Part shown: positions 1 to 11,519 of the stretch, piece after piece
Layout: the number at the start of each line of letters is the position of its first letter
How positions within the stretch are numbered: the stretch's first letter is position 1
NCBI GenBank assembly: GCA_022560025.1
Contig: JAFISE010000049.1
Span: forward strand, 1-64,000
Direction: 5' to 3'
Source: Stagonosporopsis chrysanthemi
Lineage: Eukaryota > Ascomycota > Dothideomycetes > Pleosporales > Didymellaceae
DNA length: 64,000 bases
Notes under the pieces: model-generated
What the model was told of the DNA's origin: nothing
What the model saw: only the letters and a program-made list of their open reading frames with translations
Database searches by the model: none
Position numbers and translations under genes: made by a program

Positions 1-490
1 TAATAAGCTTAGTGCTTTTAGTAGTAGTAAAATATTATTTAGCTAATTAGTGTATATATTTATATTCTAACTTTAATTCTCTAAGCTTGTCTATAGAGAG
101 TAATAATAAACTCTGCCTAAACTAATAATTACTTAATATAATAATTTACTGTAATAATAATTTCTTATAATTCTAATATCTAATAGAGTTATTTTCTAAA
201 AAAATAATAGATTTAGAATCTTGCAAATCTTTTCTATATATAGTTAGAGTTAGCAAAGCTAATTTTTAGTAAATTTTTTAGCAACCCTAACCTAACCTCT
301 ACTCTAAGTAGAGACAACCTAACTCTTACCTACTTAGTATTAACTTAGTATAGGTAGGGGTTAGGTAGAGGTTAGGTACTATTACGTGCTACTTTAACTT
401 CTACTTAATCCCTACCTATTTGCTAGCCTACTAATCTATAAGTAATTTCTAGTATATAATATATCTAAAGTTAAAGATTAATAAGAGACT
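1..490. repeat. RIP-degraded AT-rich repeat with an imperfect palindrome
   Basis: AT-rich sequence full of TA dinucleotides, with no open frame of note. Around 285-380 an inverted repeat is visible: ACCTAACCTCTACT near 291 is mirrored by AGGTAGAGGTTAGGT near 362. The stretch following it (about 370-435, ending TTTGCTAGCCTA) resembles the palindromic repeat at 19296-19380. It is probably the end of an old transposable element, but the family is not recognised. The CCCTAA-like words near 284 are isolated and do not form a telomere array. Confidence 0.5.
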
Positions 491-499
491 ATTAACTAT

Positions 500-1335
500 A
501 TATTACCTTTAGACAGATAGAACTACTAAATAGATAAACTTAGTAGTAGAAGGGTAGCTTAGAGTATTTATTAGCTAGGACTAGAAAGACTAGGCAGTGC
601 TTATCCTAGTAGCCTAGATTGCAATCTAAGAAAGAGTAGCTACAGCTATTAGTATTAGCTTATTCTTTTTCTAGTACAGATATAATATAGATCTTATCTA
701 TAAGGACATAGAAGAAAATATAAATATTCTTAACTAGAAAGCACGTTACTTAGTATAAATAGCAGTAGCTATAGTAGAAAAGTTTAAAGCTATATTTTAA
801 TTTATCTAGGCTAAGATAGTAGAGTTGCAACAAGTTTTAGAACTCTACGCAAATAAGTATAGAAAGAAAGCTCTATAGTTTAAAATAAAAGATAAGGTAT
901 AGTTAAAACTAAGTAACTATTTCTTAAATAACAAAGCTAGTTAGAAACTAGATTAAAAGAACTATAAGTTTACAGTCTTTAAAGTACTCTCTTTTTATAA
1001 CATTAAACTAAACGTTCTAAGAATAATCTACCTAGTATTCTATATAGACTAATTGTAACTGCATCTACAGAATTATCTAATAAGCTAGTAATCTAATAAC
1101 TTTTAACTTCTACTCTTAGTTATTCTAAACAATAATAAGTCTATAGTAAAAAAATAGACAGTAGAAAAGATCTATATAAAGAGACTTGTTAAGCTAGAAG
1201 AAAAAGATTATAAGTACCTAGTAGTATAGACAAGATATACTGCCTATATATAGAAGAGTAATGCAACTTATAAACTACTTAAAGTACTAGACAAGTAGTT
1301 AAACAAGATAGCAAGAAAAAGAAACCTAGATAAGA
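500..1335 (+). pseudogene. Ty3/Gypsy chromovirus pol 3' end (integrase C-terminus plus chromodomain), RIP-killed
   Basis: Reading through the stops in the plus strand gives the C-terminal part of a Ty3/Gypsy polyprotein. First comes an integrase tail (FFFSTDI, then YANKYRKKAL followed by FKIKDKV and LKLSNYFLNNKAS with Trp/Gln-type stops), matching the GPY/F-like module that follows the integrase core. Next is a chromodomain-like stretch near 1150-1310 (EKIYIKRLVKLEEKDYKYLVV, then TRYTAYI). Nearly all stops sit where Trp or Gln is expected, the signature of C-to-T change at CpA on either strand. The catalytic part of pol is not in the window, so this is a left-truncated copy or one cut by later insertion. 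It is a different copy from the intact-structure Gypsy at 4307-11419, with a different chromodomain sequence. Confidence 0.75.
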
Positions 1336-1460
1336 ACCTACTACAAGATTTCTGTAAGGAAATTCTCTTAAATATACTCTAGTAAGAATAAAGAAAAGAA
1401 AGAGTTAGATAGTAGAGTAAAATACTAGACTACTAGAAGAAGCACGTAGGCACAGACAAG

Positions 1461-1740
1461 AGTTAAACTTAAACAAGTTAATATCTTACAACCTATACTA
1501 GAGAATAAGACAAGAAGTATCTAGCTAAAGAACATATAAGAGTATATATAGAAGTTAAACTTAAGTAAGTAAATATCTCTTAACTTATATTAAGGAATAA
1601 GACTAAGAGTGTTAGCTTAGAAATATATACAAAGCCTACACAAGTAGTTAGCTTTAAATAAGTAGATACTACCTAACTCTTACTAAAGAATAAAAGAAAG
1701 AGAGTGCCTATCTAGAAAGTATAAGTAAACCTAAAGAAAT
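1461..1740 (+). repeat. Three imperfect ~92-bp tandem units in the pol C-terminal tail
   Basis: Units begin near 1461, 1553 and 1646, a spacing of 92-93 bp. Read through RIP-type stops in the plus strand, each begins with a related peptide: VKLKQVNI...ILENKTRS, KLSKQVNIS...ILRNKTKSV and FKQVDTT...LLKNKRKRV. The period is close to 31 codons. This looks like a short peptide repeat in the C-terminal extension behind the chromodomain of the preceding chromovirus. The function is unknown. Confidence 0.5.
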
Positions 1741-1869
1741 AGTTAAGAGATTTTAGTAGAAGAGAGCTAACCTACTAGAAATAGTATATAAGCTCTTTAG
1801 CCTAGACTAAAATAAAAATACTAAAAGTCTAAGCTAGAGTACTATATATACCTAAGTCTTTAGCTTTAT

Positions 1870-3250
1870 AAGTATGTGTAAGTTAAGATATAAGAAGTAG
1901 AGAGAGTAAATAGAGTATACTAAAGACAAGAACTATAAGAACTATACTAACTCTACTTCTATACTCTTAGAGCTCTCTACCTTAGAACTTAGCTTACTAG
2001 CACCTTTAGACTTAATAGACAGAGTAGTCTTATCCTTGCAGTAGCAACGTTAAGCTGTCTGCATATTACACTCTGCTTTAAACTTGTCTACTAGCTTTGT
2101 AAAGGCTTTAGTAGAGGCAGGACAAGTTAAGTAGACAAGGTTCTTAGTACACTAGTTATTTTTAAGGCTAGATAGACAGCTTCTAATCTTATAGAGTGTA
2201 TAAGACTATAACGTATATTAGTAAATATCTATAAGCTAGAAATAAGAAGTTAAGAAGAAAAGCTTACTTATAGATAGACCTACTAAAAGAGCTCTTTCTA
2301 GACTTCTATAGACGCCTCTTAAGTATACATAATTTACTCTAGACACTTAATAGTATTCTAGGCTAAGACAATACTCTTATAGTAAGCTATAGTATTAGTA
2401 TTGTTATTAAGCTTTTCTTTATACTTAGACTAGTCTAGGTTATAACTAGACTGTATACTCTTTCTAGAGCTAGGGTACAAGGCTAAAGTGCTGTTATACT
2501 TAAGATTCTAACGTTTTACAAGGTTAGTACAAATAGAGATAAGTATAAAGCTAAGCTAATAGTAGTACTGCTTTACTATTTTTAAAGAATTAGGCAGATA
2601 GTATAAGAAACTTAGTAACCTTACTCTAATACTTATAAGGTAGCTATTACTAATTAGTATAAATAAGTATTAAAGTAAAGAAACTAGAACTTACCTTAAT
2701 ATAGTAGCTATATATAGCCTTGTAGCTCTAGTAGGAAAGTATATTGTTAAACACGTAGTTAAGGTTATTAAAAAGGTAGTAGTAGTAAGCTTAGAAGTCT
2801 TTAAGCTTTGTTTTAAGTAAGGTTTTATTCTTACTTTTTAACTCTAATAGCTAGATATTACTATTAAGCTGCTTAAGTACCTGCTTAGAAAAAAAGCTAG
2901 ACAACTCTAAAATAATAATACTGTGCTTCTTAGTTAGTAAAGACAGCAGCACAGACTTAGACTTCTTACTAGGGGTTAACTGCTAGTAATTAGCAAAAAG
3001 ACGCATTAAGGTAAAAGAAAGATACAGAGTACCTAAGTAGGGCTGCTGCTAGTACGCTTGCACGCAGACTTATTCTTAGGCTTAATAACTATAGTAAGCA
3101 ACAAAACAAGACAAGTAGGCAAGAGTAAGCATAGTAGCAAAGCTATATTACAATAAATATAGTAAGGTAAGTAAGAAATAGATACTAAAAGAGTTGTTTT
3201 AAGTCTAATATATAAAATAAACAAGCCTAAAGTAAAAAAGTACTATAATA
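1870..3250 (-). pseudogene. Decayed minus-strand reading frame of unknown origin in RIP-affected DNA
   Basis: On the minus strand a protein-like frame can be followed through stops that fall at plausible Gln codons, as in the neighbouring elements. The best part is about 1990-2400, where a Cys-containing stretch (CTKNLVYLTCPASTKAFTK, then KLVDKFKAECNMQTA and CYCKDKTT) is followed by a Ser/Lys-rich region. A 63-codon open piece remains at 3033-3224. I do not recognise a family. It could be an accessory frame of a transposon or part of an older repeat. Several frame shifts mean the ends are uncertain. Confidence 0.35.
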
Positions 3251-4091
3251 AGCTAGGCTTACAACTAGTGCCTTAGTACTTACGTACTTTAGAATTAGAC
3301 TTACTAAGGCTCTGCTATAGAACTATCTTACTTCTAAAGCAGAGTACAAAAACTTTGTAAGCTAAAGCTAGAGCCTGCTAGACTCTAGCTATAGCTTCTA
3401 TAAATAAAGAGCTACTACACTATAGTTATTCTCTATTAAATTTATCTAGTTTATACAAGTAGTAGCTCTTAGCAGTATACTCTTTACACTACTTATACCT
3501 TTACTTAACTCTAGAGTCTATAAACTCTATACAAGTTCTAAGTAATATATCTAAGCTAAAACTAATCTAAATTAGGTAAACAATAGCTTTTTTAAAAGCT
3601 CTAGCCTAGCGTGTTCTATTATATAATATATTACTAAGCTGTATCTTAAAGATTTATAGAGTTATACCTACCTAAAGTTAGAGACTCTAAGTACACAGAA
3701 GTACCTAGTTTGCTAGCCTAGGCACGTTGTAGATAGCTGTAGCACATTGCTAAGAGAGTATTACGTCTTAATAGATAGCCTAGAGAGCAAGCTATATATC
3801 TACTTTAATTAAGAGCTTTATTACGTTATTGTATAAAGGTATTATAAGTAGAATAAAGTTTAGTATAGTCCTAGCAAAAGTAAAGTACTTGCTTAGGTAA
3901 GCTACTTGCCTATAAAGTACGTTAGTTATAAAAATAAATACTTTAAATAGTAGGAATTTTAGTAAACTTTCTATTATAAAGTTATAGAGACTTAAAATCT
4001 ACTTATAGTAGCTCTAATAAAGTATCTAAGTTTCTTAACTAGATAAAGATTTATCTAGCTTTAAAGATGCTAGATTTTGTTACTTTTACTA
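3251..4091. other. AT-rich RIP-affected DNA, no recognisable feature
   Basis: This stretch has the same base composition and TA-richness as its surroundings, and no domain or repeat could be recognised on either strand. It lies directly left of the pogo/Fot terminal inverted repeat, so it is the pre-insertion flank of that element. Confidence 0.5.
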
Positions 4092-4133
4092 TAGTATATA
4101 TACACGCTGTATACACTTTTAGGCTGTGCACAC
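4092..4133 (+). repeat. Left terminal inverted repeat of the pogo/Fot element
   Basis: 42 bp aligning without gaps to the reverse complement of 13273-13314. It is preceded by TA at 4090-4091. This copy is RIP-mutated (TGTGCACGCC has become TATACACGCT). Confidence 0.85.
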
Positions 4134-4301
4134 TAAAATAACCTTAGGTAAAAACTAAAAATAAAGCAATAGACCTATATATAAAAGCTATTATATTAAG
4201 ATTTTTTATAGTAATAATCTATTAGGTTCTATAGTACTTATCTTATTACTACTTCTTATTTAGACGTGTTGTATAGCTACTGTATATAGTAACTAGTAGA
4301 G

Positions 4302-4306
4302 GTGTT
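4302..4306 (+). repeat. 5-bp target-site duplication of the Gypsy element, left copy
   Basis: GTGTT directly before the 5' LTR. The right copy at 11420-11424 reads GTATT. The single G/A difference is a RIP-type transition. Confidence 0.8.
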
Positions 4307-4829
4307 TGTTATAATCTCTAAGAACACTAAACAAATAAAAACAATTACAAGGTAATACAGTAAAGTTAACCTATATAGGTTAAAGTATTATATATTAGTA
4401 AAATATTGCAAGGTTAGTAGTTATTAGTATAATAGAAGTGTAAGTAATTACGTAATATAATTAGGTTTAGCATAATTAGTGTAATTAGTAATTAGTCTAA
4501 TTAACAATTAGTACAATTAATAATTACTATAATTAGTAGTCTAGCACTACTAATTACTTTATATATCTCCTTAGTATATAGCAATATAGAGACACAGCTA
4601 TTAGAGTTTATATTTAACCTAAGTAACAATCTAAGTTATTAGATCTTAACTCTAACCTTTAAGCTAGATAGTTTACTCTATACTACTTATTATTACCTCT
4701 GCTTTTAAGACAGATAGATACTATCTATACTCTTTACTATAAACCCTTTTTAGCTTCTTGTTACTATATTTATCTTTAAGAACTAATTAAATAGTGCTTA
4801 TAAGCTTTACTTAAAGTACAACCTTAATA
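4307..4829 (+). repeat. 5' LTR of the Gypsy chromovirus
   Basis: 523 bp beginning TGTTATAATC and ending CCTTAATA. It aligns along its whole length with 10897-11419, and the final TA is probably a mutated CA. It contains AT-rich repeats of the type TAATTAGTNTAATTA near 4460-4550. Confidence 0.9.
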
Positions 4830-6950
4830 TTTTAAACACTCTTAAGATATCTACTACTTTAAGAAACTAAGCTACTCTAAGTAGCTCTAATAAAGCTCTA
4901 CCTGTATACAAGGTAGCTCTTAGAAGTAATATAATCTCTGTTGCAAAGCCTAACTTCTACTATAGAGACTATAATAAGCTAGACAAATAGCTACTCTAGC
5001 AAGACTTGTTCTTTACTTTTTAGAGACAGAGTATACTAGAAGTCTAGCAAGTTACCTTTATAGCTAGTTATATACGTAACTAAGCTCTAAAATAGATTAA
5101 GCTATTCTTCTAATAGTATACTATAAAAGAAGCTCTAGACAAAGTTAATAAATAGATGCGCAATATTAACAACTTTAAAGAAAAAATTAAGACTATTTTT
5201 AAAGTTATTAACAAACTAAGTATTGCCTAATATAAGATTTAGCATATCTAACAGCGTAACTCTGCTGTAGACTACGCTGCTAACTTCTAACAACTTGCAG
5301 CTAATACTAACTAAGATAATACTACTCTACTTACTATATTTTAATAAAGCCTTAAGCTAAGAGTTAAAGAAGAACTAATATATAGTAGTATATAGCTTAA
5401 TACCTTTAATGCACTTATTTAAGAAACTATTAATATTAACAACTAACTCTATAAACTTAACTAGAAACTTAGTTATAAGATTTATAACAGCTAACAAAAC
5501 GCGTTTACTATGTAATAATGCTAGCTCTAGAGAGAGAATAACAACTTTTAATATAGACAATATAGAGAATAGTATCTACTTAATACCTTATAATATATCT
5601 ATATAGAAACTAGTAACTATTATAGCCTTAAAGCTATAGACTTCTCTAACCTTAATAAGAGACCTAAGTATTAAGACTATAAGAACAAAGGTAGTAAAAG
5701 AAGTAATAAGCCTTTAGTAACTTGTTATAGCTGTAGCAAACAAGGCTACTACGCTAGAGACTGCTAAAGTAAGAATAAAGTTACGCAGCAGCTTAATATG
5801 CTTACTAGCAAGACAGACTCTGCTAATGCTAGTAAGTAGAAAATACTTACTAAAGACATAGAATGTCTTATAGAAGACCTAGAGACAGAATCTAGAACAG
5901 ATAATAGATATATTATACCTAATAAAGACTAACAAAGTATCTAAAGCAGAGCACCTACACTATATAAGCCTAACAAGGTTATATACTAACTAGTATAATA
6001 AGCAAAGAATATATATTAAAACCTAGCGTTTAAGAAAAACTATAATAGAATAACCTAAGTTCTAGACAAATAATTAGAAGAATAGGAACACTAAGCTAGT
6101 ATTGCTAACTACAAGTCTAATAAATATATAGTATATAACAAAGTAGTATACAACTAAAAGTATGCTTATAATAATAATATACTTAATATTATAGACAATA
6201 AGCTTAAAGTAGCCTGTATTAAGTTGTAAAAGTTACTCTAGCAACTCTTAACTAACTATGCTAATTTAATTACTTAAACTTAGATAACAGCACTTTCTTA
6301 AGTTTACAAGAACTATAAGAATACTTTAGTATCTATCTACTAGCTCTTAAAGACGCAAGACAAATAGTAAGCAGAATAGTTTAATAAATACTACTATAAT
6401 AATTATACTACAACTACTAAATTAAGATAATATAGTAATAATATATATAGCCTAGACAAGCTTAACTTTAATAGAGCCTTAGTATAACAAAGCAACCTGC
6501 TACTAATATACACACTAGACTTACAGAACTTACAGCACTTTACTACTACGTAGACTATGTATAGTAATAATAGCTGCGTAATATACTATAAAGAAAAGCT
6601 CTATAGTAGATAGTTTTTTAGCACTAAATATAAGTATTATAAGAAGTAGTATAAATATACTAATAATATATACAAAAACTACCTCTAGAATAAATAATAA
6701 TAAAAATACTTTCTAAGAAAAAAGACAATATAATATATATGCCTAAAATAGTTATTAGTTAATAAGCACTACTTAAACCTATATTAGCAACAATATCTAT
6801 ACTAAGACTATAAGCTTTGTAAAGAAGCTAAGATATAGAACAGATTTCTTAACTTATATAAAATAGATAGCAAGAAAGAGTCTTTTTTAGATGCGTGCTA
6901 ATATTAAGTACTAGAGATTAATCTATTAACTCTATTAAGACTAATTACTT
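4830..6950 (+). pseudogene. Gag of the Gypsy chromovirus, RIP-killed
   Basis: This is the interior between the 5' LTR and the protease. A nucleocapsid zinc knuckle is readable at 5723-5764 as CYSCSKQGYYARDC, that is CX2CX4[H to Y]X4C: the zinc-binding His codon CAC has become TAC, one RIP-type transition. Upstream (about 5040-5640) long stretches read as charged, helical capsid-like protein interrupted by TAG/TAA. Beyond the knuckle, about 5770-6900 is low-complexity and uncertain. Gag would form the virus-like particle. The boundary with pol is approximate because no intact frame remains. Confidence 0.7.
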
Positions 6951-9900
6951 TATTAGAATCTCTATTGTACTAGATAGCTAATAGATAACAGCAATAGTAG
7001 ACTTAGGAGTACAAAGAAATTACGTGTCTTAAGCTACTATTAATTATACAAGCATAACTAAGTAAAGAAAGGATAAACTATACTCTTTACAAGTTACTAA
7101 TAAAGAACTAATACTAGGAGAAGTAGTAGTAACCTATAAAGTAGTACTATAACCTCTTAGAATACAAGATTACTATAAGCTAATAACTCTAGATATGTTA
7201 AGCACAGCTACTTATACTGTTATATTAAGATTACTATAGTTACAATGTTACAATCTATATATAGATTAGACGCACAGTAAGTTAATACTACAAAGAGACT
7301 ATATCTGCAGTATATTATAGTTAGAGCTTCTACAAGCCTTAGAGCAGCTAAGAGATAAAAAAGAGATTAGTAATATTCTTTTAACAAAGACACACTAAAT
7401 ACAAGTAGTTAACTATATAAAGACTAACTAGCCCCTAGCTTATAAAGTAATAGTTAAAGAGAAGAGTGTACTTCTTGCTATCTCTAATATGTACAGACAG
7501 TATGCATAGATATTTAAAGAAGAGCTTATAGCAAAAGCTCTACTAAAGTATAAACCTTAGAATTATAAGATTAAGCTCTAGAAAGAAAAGCAACTAACTT
7601 TTAAGCTAATATATTAGTTATTAGAGAAGAAACTTAATATACTATACAAGTATATTATAGAGAACCTTAAGAATAGATTTATTAGATAATTTAAATTATC
7701 TATAAAGTACTTTGTTCTGTTTATACTAAAAAAAGATAGCAAGCTATAACTTTGTATTAACTTTAGAAAGCTTAATAATATTATAGTAAAAAACTAGTAC
7801 TCTCTACTTAATATAGCAGAGTTACAAGATTAATTACAAGAAGCTTAGTACTTTACTATATTAGACTTAAGAAGAGCGTATAACCTTATCTATATAAAGA
7901 AAGGCAAAGAATAGAAGATAGTATTTAGAATATAATATAGACTTTATAAGTACCTTGTTATACTGTTTAGTTTAATAAACACACTAGCTACGTGCTAAGA
8001 GTTAATTAATAACGTCCTTAGGGCATATCTTAATAAGATAGTAGTAGTATATCTAGACAATATCTTAGTGTACTTAAAAACACTAGAAGAGTACATACAA
8101 CACGTTATAGAAGTGCTAAAATACTTAAAGAAAGTAGACTTTTAATTAAAACCTAAGAAGTGCAAGTAGTACAAAGAAGAAGTAGAATTTCTAGAGTTTA
8201 TTATAAGATAGCATAGAGTAAAGACAAGCAATACTAAGATAGACGTAGTAAAGAATTAGCCTACTCTAACAATAGTTCAAAGGATTTAAGAATTTCTTAG
8301 GTTTGTTAACTTTAATAGACGCTTTATTAAGGATTACTTTAAGAAGGCCTTGCTGCTTATAAAGCTTATACAGAAGGATATACTCTTTAAGTAGAGAAAA
8401 AAACAGAATAATATATTTAAGTTACTATAATAGGCGTGTTTTGACTCTCTAATACTAATTATATTTAAAAGCAACAAGCCTATATATCTAAAGATAGATA
8501 CCTTAGATTTAGTTTTAAGAGTATATATTATGCAAGAAAAAGATAGGCAATAGTACTTAATTGCTTATTACTTACAAAAACTCTTAAGGCTAAAAGAATA
8601 ATATAATATATATAACAAAGAACTATTAGTAATTATTTTAGCTCTAGAATATTAGCAAGTATATATAGAAAGCTGTTTAGAACTTATAATTTATACAGAT
8701 TATAAGAACCTAGTACACTTTACTACTACTAAGGTTCTAAACAGACAACAAGTAAGATAGTTAGAGATACTAAGACAGTATAAGTTTAAAATACTATACA
8801 CCCTAGGCAAAGATAATAGTAGAGTAGACGCTCTTAGCTAAAGATATAACCTTGTAGGCAAAAAGACAATTAATAAAGCTACTATTCTAAGAATTAACAA
8901 AGATAGATCTCTAAGACTATTATAGTAGCTTAACCTAACTATATAAGTTTAAAAGAAACAATATATACTAATATAAGTACTAGACAAGTTATAAATAAAG
9001 ATTATAGAAGACTACTATAATAATATACTTTATAGACACCTAGAAATTACGTATATAATAGAACTTATTAGGTAATATTATAAGTTTCTAAATATAAAAG
9101 ACAAGTTTACTAAATATATTAAGAACTGTGTTACTTATTAATAGAATAAACATAGTATGCATATAAAATATAAAGAAATATAAGCAATAGAGCTACTAAT
9201 AGTACTATAGACAAATATTATAATAGATTTTGTTATATAGCTACTTATATCTAAGAACCTTATTATAGACTACAAATATAACTTAATATTTATAGTAGTA
9301 GATAGATTTATAAAAGCTACTAAGTTTATACCTTTCTAATACAGCTACACTACAGAGTAGCTTATATAAGTATTTCTAGACAGAATTGTTTAACACTATA
9401 GTATTTCTAAATTAATTATTAGTAATAGAAATAAGCTCTTTATATTAAACTTCTAGACAACGTTTCTTATAAAAGTAGGAACTAAGAAGAAACTTTTAAC
9501 AGCTTATTATCTATAGATAGATAGACAAACAGAATAAGTAAACTAGACAATAGAGATATATCTCTAAATATACTGCAACTAGCAGCAGAATAACTAGGTT
9601 TTACTCTTGCTTATAGCATAAATTGTATACAACAACAAGAAATTAAAAGTAATAGGCTATATACTATTCTTTGCTAGCTATAGATAATATCTAAATCTCT
9701 TTACACAAAGTCTTAAAAGTAATATCTAAATAAAGTTAGTAATATCCTTAGTATAGAGACTTAAGAATGTACACTAGAAATTGCTTAATAATATTGCTAA
9801 AGCTTAGTTATAAGTAATTTTCTACACAAATTAGAAAAGAAAAATAGCACTTTAGCTAAAAGAAGAAGATAAAGTATATCTCTTTATAAAAAATCTATGC

Positions 9901-10330
9901 ATACAAAGACTACTAAAAAACTAAACAAAGTTAAGGTTAGACTATTATTTATTTTAAAGCAGATTAGCCTAGTTAACTACTAGCTAGACCTACTAAAAAA
10001 TACAAAGATCTACCTAGTGTTTTATATATTGCTATTAGAACTAGCTAACCTAAGAATGCTGACTTAGAAAGACTTCTATTACTAAGCTAATAGTAATAAT
10101 AAGTAGAAAGTTAAAAAAATAATAAAATATTACAAGAAAGGTTATAATAATAAATACTTAGTTAAATAGTTAGGTTACTTAGAAACAAAGAATATATAGG
10201 AACTAGCAACTTACTTTATAAACTGCTAGTAGATATTATAAGAATACTAGAAGGCTAATTAGATAATACTATATTAGAAGTTAACTAGTACTCTAGCGCT
10301 AGATTCTTAAAAGTACTCTAAGTACTAGGT
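6951..10330 (+). pseudogene. Pol of the Gypsy chromovirus (PR-RT-RNaseH-IN-chromodomain), RIP-killed
   Basis: Reading through stops, the order is as follows. A protease-like DLGVQRNYV lies near 7000. Reverse transcriptase spans about 7590-8360, with LCINFRKLNNI, FTILDLRRAYNLI and, at 8041-8073, VVVYLDNILVY, where the usual YLDD has become YLDN by one G-to-A change. RNase H spans about 8490-8850 (YLIAYYLQKL, IYTDYKNLVHF, GKDNSRVDALS). Integrase spans about 9000-9650 (YIKNCVTY, FIVVDRFIKATKFIPF, LTAYY). A chromodomain lies at 10113-10260 (KKIIKYYKKGYNNKYLVK, stop for Trp, LGYLETKNI). The C-terminal chromodomain places the element among chromoviruses, which in this family directs integration to marked chromatin. 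All domains are interrupted, so no product is expected. Confidence 0.88.
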
Positions 10331-10896
10331 AATAAGTATAGAGAGAGACCTTTAGAAGAACTATTAAATACAATAGTACCTTTTTCTAACTTTTATTCTA
10401 CAATTCTTCTTTTTTTAACAGATATTACTTTTTTAGTACAATAATCTAACAAATCTATCTGTTAATATAACTACTCTTTATGCGTACATGCAATACGCAA
10501 TTTTTCTAGCGCCTTTTTAGAGGCCCTAAGCGCATTACTCTGTACCTTCTAAGTTTTCTTTATCTGTAACTACAACTTCTTTTTCTTAAACACTAGCTAG
10601 GTAAATTTTAATTGTGTTACGCAGATATTACAGTGCTAACTACGCTTAGTATATTTACTATACTTCTTTAAGCTTATATAAACTTAATATATATGTTTAT
10701 ATTAAAAACAAGTAGAGTATTTCTAAACTATAATTATTCTAAACACGTTAATAGTATCTACAAGATAATAGTAATAAACAATACTCTTAGTAGAGTGTTG
10801 TTTAGGCATTGTTAAAACAACTTACTTAACTATTAAGGTAGGGCCTACGTTATATAAATAAGCTTAAGAGACTAAGCTAAGATAGAAGAGAAATAG

Positions 10897-11419
10897 TATT
10901 ATAATCTCTAAGAACACTAAACAAACAGAAATAATTACAAAGTAATATAGTATAGTTAACCTATATAAGTTAAAGTATTATATATTAGTAAAATAATATA
11001 AAGTTAGTAATTATTAGTATAACAAGAGTATAAGCAATTATATAATATAATTAGGCTTTATATAATTAGTGTAATTAGTAATTAGTCTAATTAACAATTA
11101 GTATAATTAATAATTACTATAATTAGTAGTCTAACACTACTAATTACTTTATATATCTCCTTAGTATATAGTAATATAGAGACATAACTATTAGAGTTTA
11201 TATTTAACCTAAGTAATAATCTAAGTTATTAGATCTTAACTCTAACTTTTAAGCTAGATAGTCTACTCTATACTACTTATTATTACCCCTGCTTTTAAGA
11301 CAGATAGATAGTATCTATACTCTTTACTATAAACTCTCTTTAGCCTTTTGTTACTATATTTATCTTTAAGAACTAATTAAATAGTGCTTACAAGCTTTGC
11401 TTAAAGTACAACCTTAATA
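10897..11419 (+). repeat. 3' LTR of the Gypsy chromovirus
   Basis: 523 bp, exactly the length of the 5' LTR, and collinear with it without a net gap. It starts TATTATAATC (TG of the 5' copy has become TA) and ends CCTTAATA. Most visible differences from the 5' LTR are C/T or G/A transitions, in both directions. Confidence 0.9.
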
Positions 11420-11424
11420 GTATT
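11420..11424 (+). repeat. 5-bp target-site duplication of the Gypsy element, right copy
   Basis: GTATT directly after the 3' LTR, paired with GTGTT at 4302-4306. Confidence 0.8.
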
Positions 11425-11519
11425 AAGAAAGGTAATGCTTTAACTACAACCTAAGTAGTACTACACATATACTATTTTTTAGTAGCTAGCTTTATAGGAA
11501 GCTTTTATAAGGTCTTGTA

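Larger units (their letters stand above)
4307..11419 (+). mobile_element. Complete Ty3/Gypsy chromovirus (LTR retrotransposon), RIP-inactivated
   Basis: Two 523-bp LTRs flank a 6,067-bp interior in which gag zinc knuckle, protease, reverse transcriptase, RNase H, integrase and a chromodomain follow in the Ty3/Gypsy order. The element is structurally complete, including a 5-bp target duplication. Every coding domain is broken by TAG/TAA stops in place of Trp and Gln, and several catalytic residues are altered by single C-to-T or G-to-A changes, so it cannot be autonomous. It lies inside the 3' end of the pogo/Fot element and is therefore the younger of the two. A purine-rich run at 10881-10896 just before the 3' LTR is the likely polypurine tract. 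No clear tRNA primer-binding site survives after 4829. Confidence 0.92.

Noticed and set aside
284..302. CCCTAACCTAACC resembling telomere repeat
   Set aside because: Only two or three degenerate units, embedded in RIP-mutated repeat and part of an imperfect palindrome; not an array.
3033..3224. 63-codon open frame on the minus strand, membrane-like
   Set aside because: Surviving open piece in AT-rich RIP DNA; hydrophobicity is explained by A/T-rich codons, no independent support as a gene.
5375..5606. Open frames of 61-65 codons on both strands in the Gypsy interior
   Set aside because: The plus-strand one is a stretch of decayed gag between stops; the minus-strand one is its antisense shadow.
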